From Cellulomonas humilata (lineage in GTDB: Bacteria > Actinomycetota > Actinomycetes > Actinomycetales > Cellulomonadaceae): a stretch of DNA of 64,000 bases. The DNA is taken from positions 434,001-498,000 of the forward strand of contig NZ_JAUSVB010000001.1 of NCBI RefSeq assembly GCF_030814415.1, read 5' to 3'. Below, piece after piece: positions 62,127 to 64,000 of the stretch. A program made the position numbers and the translations under genes. How positions within the stretch are numbered: position 1 is the first letter of the stretch; the number at the start of each line of letters is the position of its first letter. The notes under the pieces are model-generated. The model searched no databases. It was given only the letters and a program-made list of their open reading frames with translations, and was not told the DNA's origin.

Positions 62127-62986
62127 CAGGACGCCTCCTTCGACGAGCCTCGCGCACCCGCGCCGCGGCCCAGGTACACCTCGACCACCTTCGGGTCCGC
62201 CTGCACCTGCGCGACGGTCCCCTCGCTGAGCACCGACCCCTGGTGGAGCACGGTCACCGACGAGGCGAAGCTGCGCAGGAATTCCATGTCGTGCTCGACG
62301 ACGACGACCGTGCGCTGCGCACCGATCCGTTGGAGCAGCAGCCCGGTCTCCTCGCGCTCGGCCTGGCTCATCCCCGCGACGGGCTCGTCGAGCAGCAGCA
62401 GCCGGGCGTCCTGCACGAGCAGCATCCCGATCTCGAGCCACTGCTTCTGCCCGTGCGCCAGGACGCCGGCGGGCAGGTCGCGTGCGTGCGTCAGGCCGAC
62501 CGTCTCCAGCGCCGCCTCGACGGCCTCGGGGATGCCGCTGCGCCGGCGCAGCATGACGCGCGCCTTGCGCCGCGACCCCGCCGCGATGTCGAGGTTCTGC
62601 AGCACGGTGAGCTCGTCGAACACGCTGGCCGTCTGGAACGTCCGACCGACCCCCGCGCGGGCGACCTTGTGCGACGGCTTGCCCACCAGCTCGACGCCAC
62701 CGAACCGGATGGACCCGGTGGCCGGCGCCAGCCCTGTGATGGCGTCGACGATCGTGGTCTTGCCGGCGCCGTTCGGGCCGATGAGGAACCGCAGGTCGCC
62801 CTGCGTCACGGTGAGGTCGACGCCCGCCACGGCGACGAACCCGTCGAACACCACGCGCAGGTCCCGGATCTCCAGGTAGTCGTGCTTGAACCGGGCCTCG
62901 TCGGCGGCGATCACCTGCTCGAGCGCGTCGGGGTCCAGCGACCCCTCGCCGATCAGGGGTGCGGCGGTCGTAGGAATCTCGCTCAT
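62126..62986 (-). CDS. urtD: Urea ABC transporter ATPase subunit
   Basis: This 286-residue LivG-type ATPase has a long N-terminal lead, then LEIRDLRVVFDGFVAVAGVDLTV, Walker A GPNGAGKTTIVDAITGL, VGRTFQTASVFDELTVLQNLDIA, a LAHGQKQWLEIGMLL signature, Walker B LLLLDEPVAGMS and VVEHDMEFLRSFA. The HGQKQWLEIGM form of the signature is characteristic of UrtD. Its ATG overlaps the urtC stop (ATGA). It forms the ATPase heterodimer with UrtE. Confidence 0.93.
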   Translation of the reverse strand: MSEIPTTAAPLIGEGSLDPDALEQVIAADEARFKHDYLEIRDLRVVFDGFVAVAGVDLTVTQGDLRFLIGPNGAGKTTIVDAITGLAPATGSIRFGGVELVGKPSHKVARAGVGRTFQTASVFDELTVLQNLDIAAGSRRKARVMLRRRSGIPEAVEAALETVGLTHARDLPAGVLAHGQKQWLEIGMLLVQDARLLLLDEPVAGMSQAEREETGLLLQRIGAQRTVVVVEHDMEFLRSFASSVTVLHQGSVLSEGTVAQVQADPKVVEVYLGRGAGARGSSKEAS

Positions 62987-64000
62987 GAGGCTTTCCCCGA
63001 GGTCTCGAGGGCGGGCGCCGGCTCCGGGGCCACGGGTTCCGCAGGCTCGGAGCGTCGTCGGCGGAAGAACCGGCCGATCGTCGCGAGCCCGTTGGGCAGG
63101 AACGCGACGACGAGGATGAACAGCGCGCCCTGGAAGTAGATCCAGAACGACGGGAACGACTCCGAGAGCGACGTCTCCGCCCACGACACCCCGATCGCGC
63201 CGAGCACCGGCCCGAGCAGGGTGGCCCGGCCGCCGATCGCGACGCCGACCAGGAACCCGATGGAGGGCACGACGCCGACGTCGGCCGGGGAGATGATCCC
63301 GACGATGGGCGTGAACAGGGCGCCACCGATGGCCGCGAAACAGGCGGCGATCGCGTACGCGACGGTCTTGACGATGGCGGGGTCGTAGCCGAGGAACCGG
63401 ACGCGGTTCTCCTGGTCGCGCACCGCGACGAGCAGCTCGCCGTAGCGGGAGTTCATGACGAGCCGCACGATCGCGACCATGGCGAGCAGCACGCCCGCGG
63501 CGATGAAGTAGAGCATCCGCTTGTTCACCGGGTCGGACAGCGTGAACCCGAAGAACGACTGGAACCCGTTGAGGCCGTTGGTGCCGCCGGTGACCTTCTG
63601 CTGGCCCACCAGCAGGATGGCGAACGCCGCGGCGAGCGCCTGCGACAGGATCGCGAAGTAGGCGCCACGGACCCGTCGCTTGAACACCGCGAGCCCGAGC
63701 AGGGTGGCCACGAGGGCGGGCACGACGAGGATCGCCAGGATGGTGACCACCGGGTCTCGGAACGGCTCCCACCAGCCCGGCACCGTGCCGTCGCCGTACA
63801 GCAGCATGAAGTCGGGCACCCCGCCGGGGCCGGCGTCGGACAGCTTGAGGTGCATCGCCATGATGTAGCCGCCGAGGCCGAAGAACACGCCCTGCCCGAG
63901 CACGAGCATCCCGCCGCGCCCCCACGCCAGCCCGATGCCGACCGCGACCATGGCGAGGCAGCAGAACTTGGCCAGCAGGTTGAGCCGGAAGTCGGACAGC
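62983..64000 (-). CDS. urtC: Urea ABC transporter permease subunit, 5' end beyond window
   Basis: Partial: 339 codons are present and the frame is open to base 64000. The N-terminal portion seen reads FRLNLLAKFCCLAMVAVGIGLAWGRGGMLVLGQGVFFGLGGYIMAMHL. Later come GAYFAILSQALAAAFAILL, GTNGLNGFQSF, VRDQENRVRFLGYDPAIVKT and ATLLGPVLGAIGVSWAETSLSE. This is the UrtC/LivM membrane permease type with about nine to ten helices. It should pair with UrtB to form the channel; urtA and urtB are expected just beyond the window. Confidence 0.92.
   Translation of the reverse strand, partial: LSDFRLNLLAKFCCLAMVAVGIGLAWGRGGMLVLGQGVFFGLGGYIMAMHLKLSDAGPGGVPDFMLLYGDGTVPGWWEPFRDPVVTILAILVVPALVATLLGLAVFKRRVRGAYFAILSQALAAAFAILLVGQQKVTGGTNGLNGFQSFFGFTLSDPVNKRMLYFIAAGVLLAMVAIVRLVMNSRYGELLVAVRDQENRVRFLGYDPAIVKTVAYAIAACFAAIGGALFTPIVGIISPADVGVVPSIGFLVGVAIGGRATLLGPVLGAIGVSWAETSLSESFPSFWIYFQGALFILVVAFLPNGLATIGRFFRRRRSEPAEPVAPEPAPALETSGKAS

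Overview
The window is high-GC DNA with strong G/C bias at third codon positions and many GTG starts. Together with DUF2530, DUF3027, DUF4031, a WXG100 protein, an XPB-type helicase with its partner, VanZ-like proteins and a c-di-AMP riboswitch before an NlpC/P60 gene, this points to a Gram-positive actinobacterium, probably a Micrococcales member close to Cellulomonas (inference from gene content only). No rRNA, tRNA, insertion sequence, integrase or CRISPR array was seen.

Layout. 1-1563: the edge of a contractile-injection-type cluster (DUF4255/Pvc16-like protein, PAAR-like DUF4280 tip protein, upstream lipoprotein). 1779-5867: secreted serine protease, OsmC protein, EcsC-like protein, aldo/keto reductase, SRPBCC protein. 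5973-10025: an arginine-to-ornithine-to-glutamate-semialdehyde operon (amidinohydrolase plus rocD) behind iterated GCGCAA sites, with an Lrp/AsnC regulator and a CAP-domain protein nearby. 10031-15090: universal stress protein, HNH nuclease, riboswitch-controlled NlpC/P60 protein, DtxR-type repressor, serC. 15156-20562: surface protein plus DUF4012 protein, MarR/MFS pair, two VanZ-like proteins. 20563-30836: an exopolysaccharide cluster (ugd, Wzy-like polymerase, Wzx-like flippase, GT2, GT4, priming glycosyltransferase, divergent Wzz/BY-kinase). 31164-35890: a partly decayed tandem array of surface-protein and DUF4012 genes ending in a low-molecular-weight tyrosine phosphatase, the expected counterpart of the BY-kinase. 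35946-44042: NCS2 permease, DUF2530, CAP protein, a csp-DUF3027-sacsin-like ATPase operon, DksA/TraR protein. 44143-54835: M20 peptidase, XPB helicase pair, GATase, two-component system, HD protein, WXG100 and DUF4031. 54904-64000: urea uptake and ATP-dependent urea degradation (urtCDE, GntR repressor, urea carboxylase, allophanate hydrolase).

How parts connect. The polysaccharide genes, BY-kinase, tyrosine phosphatase and DUF4012/LSXTG surface-protein modules form a cell-envelope block covering roughly 15-36 kb. The urea block would import urea and turn it into ammonia and CO2, under a GntR repressor whose likely operator (TGTATACA) overlaps the carboxylase promoter.

Most notable observations: a palindromic intergenic element present twice (8033-8186 and 60501-60677) with the same 13-base terminal inverted repeats; recurrent coupling of DUF4012 proteins to surface proteins ending in an LSXTG signal; a co-linear 102-base duplication that left a dead phosphatase 5' end; and a likely arginine dihydrolase in the slot usually annotated as dimethylargininase.
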